DNA from: UBA6168 sp041392505
Lineage (GTDB): Bacteria > Bacteroidota > Bacteroidia > Chitinophagales > Saprospiraceae
Direction of reading: 5' to 3'
DNA: 64,000 bases
Assembly: GCA_041392505.1 (NCBI GenBank)
Contig: JAWKLX010000011.1
Coordinates: 62,001-126,000 of the forward strand
In this document: positions 62,779 through 64,000 of the stretch, piece after piece
Layout: every line of letters begins with the position of its first letter
Numbering within the stretch: the stretch's first letter is position 1
Notes under the pieces: model-generated
The model's input: the letters and a program-made list of their open reading frames with translations, nothing else
Database searches by the model: none
What the model was told of the DNA's origin: nothing
Made by a program: the position numbers and the translations under genes

Positions 62779-63022
62779 TACTGTGTAACAAAAGTTTTTT
62801 TAGGCGGCGAGCGGCTGAAAGCCGCTCGCCGCCTAAAAACCTTTCTGAGGCTGTCTCACAAGATGTGGATTTTAATTTTGACGCTGATTATTTTGATTGT
62901 TATGATTTGTTATGACTTAAAAATGAAATTTTTAAAGATCATAAATGATCTTAATTGTCATAATAATCAGCGTCAAAAGGACTTGTGAGACAGCCTCAGA
63001 AAGAAATTTTTGTTACATAGTA
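62779..63022. repeat. Multi-layer palindrome, MITE-like
   Basis: Outermost arms TACTGTGTAACAAAA (62779-62793) pair with 63008-63022 with one mismatch. Within it is the GCGGCGAGCGG hairpin (62801-62835), and then a perfect 21-bp pair, TTTCTGAGGCTGTCTCACAA with one further base (62842-62862) against 62982-63002. Inside that is a perfect 17-bp pair, TTTTGACGCTGATTATT (62876-62892) against 62962-62978. The GAGGCTGTCTCA ends resemble IS inverted repeats of Bacteroidota, so the 161-bp inner part (62842-63002) may be a MITE inserted beside a terminator. Confidence 0.85.
62801..62835. terminator. Strong hairpin after the cyclase gene
   Basis: TAGGCGGCGAGCGGC (62801-62815) pairs perfectly with GCCGCTCGCCGCCTA (62821-62835), with a TGAAA loop, about 100 nt after the stop of the TPR-cyclase gene. 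A T-run flanks the left arm and AAAAA the right. Confidence 0.75.
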
Positions 63023-63075
63023 TCTAATAAAATAAGAATAATTTTTTTTACAGCTATCAAATTAATCCATCATTT

Positions 63076-64000
63076 ATGAAAGCAAGCCTTATCCTGTTTG
63101 TAATATTTTCGACATTATTTTCTTGCACTACTAACAAGGGAAACAATGTTGGCCAGACCATTATTACAAAATGGCAGGGTAATAAGCATTCTGCCATTTC
63201 CATAACGTACGATGACGGCATCATTAATCAATTTACAGTGGCTCGACCCATTATGAACAGGCTGGGTCTACCTGCGACCTTTTACGTCATTACCGGAAAA
63301 ATAGAAGGTTCGGGAGAGGGGAAGTTTATCGGGAGGACACCTGGTGAAATAATTGTGGAGACGGCCACTGTTAAAACCAACGCAGAAAATTTCTTTGAAA
63401 GGGCTTCTTACATTGCTTTTTCCGGCACGGATGAAGCGGTTACCTACCATTCGAGGGCGGGTTCCCTTTTCGAGGCAGGGAAGGTTGCAGAAGCTTATGA
63501 GTTGATAGATGAAGGATATGAAAAATTGAGAAAGGGGGAATTGATCAATACCAATGCAATCATTTTCCACGACAACGTGGAAGATACGACGACATGGGCC
63601 GACCTAAGAACCTATGGCGAGGAAGGCCATGAAATAGCCAGCCATACCGTGACGCATCCACGCCTCGCTGTTTTAGATGAAGCGAACTTGCTTTACGAAT
63701 TGGAGCAGAGCAAAGCAGATATTCAGCAGTTTATGGGCGAGCGATTTACTTTTTCTGCTGAATGTCCGTATGGTACGGAAGATGAACGGGTCATGAAATA
63801 TGCTCATGCGTTGTATCCTTCCCTGAGAAACCGAATGCCGGCGCCCTATTTGGAGGAACTTAATCGGTCCAGCCAACAGCAACCTGGCGCATCAACGAAA
63901 GAATATGTGCAATGGCAAAGAGGGCCCCTAACGGACGTCAGTATGGAAGTGATGAAATCGTGGGTAGACACATGTTTGGCACATGACAATATCTGGTTGG
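63076..64000 (+). CDS. Polysaccharide deacetylase-like lipoprotein (runs off the window)
   Basis: The open frame from ATG 63076 continues to the window end (308 codons). It begins with a lipoprotein signal (FVIFSTLFSCTTNKG; Cys 19 is the likely lipid site). The NodB homology fold shows AISITYDDGIINQF with the catalytic Asp pair near residue 49, LGLPATFYVITGKI, and EIASHTVTHPRLAVLDE with the His pair near 190. Between these lies an extra stretch of about 90 residues (EIIVETATVKTNAENFFERA), an insertion not present in the short family members. It would deacetylate or bind a surface or plant polysaccharide in the envelope. The C-terminal end is outside. Confidence 0.85.
   Translation, partial: MKASLILFVIFSTLFSCTTNKGNNVGQTIITKWQGNKHSAISITYDDGIINQFTVARPIMNRLGLPATFYVITGKIEGSGEGKFIGRTPGEIIVETATVKTNAENFFERASYIAFSGTDEAVTYHSRAGSLFEAGKVAEAYELIDEGYEKLRKGELINTNAIIFHDNVEDTTTWADLRTYGEEGHEIASHTVTHPRLAVLDEANLLYELEQSKADIQQFMGERFTFSAECPYGTEDERVMKYAHALYPSLRNRMPAPYLEELNRSSQQQPGASTKEYVQWQRGPLTDVSMEVMKSWVDTCLAHDNIWL

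Overview
The window is chromosomal DNA of a member of the Bacteroidota, most likely the Saprospiria (Lewinella/Haliscomenobacter-like). I infer this from type IX secretion (T9SS) sorting domains of both kinds, a gliding-associated giant protein with a CHU_C end, a PorP/SprF membrane protein, DUF2480 and TIGR02757 proteins, weak Shine-Dalgarno sites and promoters of the Bacteroidota form (TTG, about 19-21 nt, TAnnTTTG). No rRNA, tRNA or CRISPR array was found by eye.

Layout. 1-7 kb: a partial aldehyde dehydrogenase, purK, a two-gene ParB-like/winged-helix nuclease-like module, a decayed ISAs1-type element, a frameshifted DUF2199 gene, an orphan antitoxin-like gene, a decayed IS4-type element and a frameshifted cyclase. 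7-14 kb: housekeeping genes (LpxH-like phosphoesterase, scpB, DUF2480, lytic transglycosylase, SDR, ROK kinase). 14-21 kb: a gene fossil and two large, GC-rich secreted T9SS proteins. 21-26 kb: a Uma2 nuclease gene between two copies of one hairpin, then ileS, whose catalytic core carries an in-frame DUF559 endonuclease bounded by GC-rich inverted repeats. 26-32 kb: a secreted thioredoxin, a 1.5-kb gene-poor stretch, a histone-H1-like AT-hook protein and an HTTM/gamma-carboxylase-like pair. 32-38 kb: Fic protein, parE (one frameshift), and three secreted or outer-membrane proteins. 38-52.5 kb: a minus-strand surface cluster: a small membrane protein coupled to porP, a TPR/PD40/OmpA protein with several frameshifts, a 2063-residue PKD/CHU_C protein, and a frameshifted beta-helix/Ig adhesin. 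52.7-64 kb: glycosyltransferase, TIGR02757, an unknown frameshifted gene, pyrophosphatase, a LEA-like repeat protein, a copper-binding secreted protein, a beta-barrel, a TPR-adenylate cyclase and a polysaccharide deacetylase lipoprotein.

How it works together. The porP-OmpA-CHU_C block looks like a cell-surface T9SS export and attachment module, and the 14-21 kb proteins and the 49-52 kb adhesin are its likely clients. Two themes explain most of the non-coding DNA: nested palindromes (long outer arms around an independent inner hairpin), and single-base indels, mostly at homopolymers, in at least six genes including parE. The indels could be sequencing errors or real decay. The strongest candidate for something new is the DUF559 endonuclease inserted in frame in IleS without any visible splicing element.
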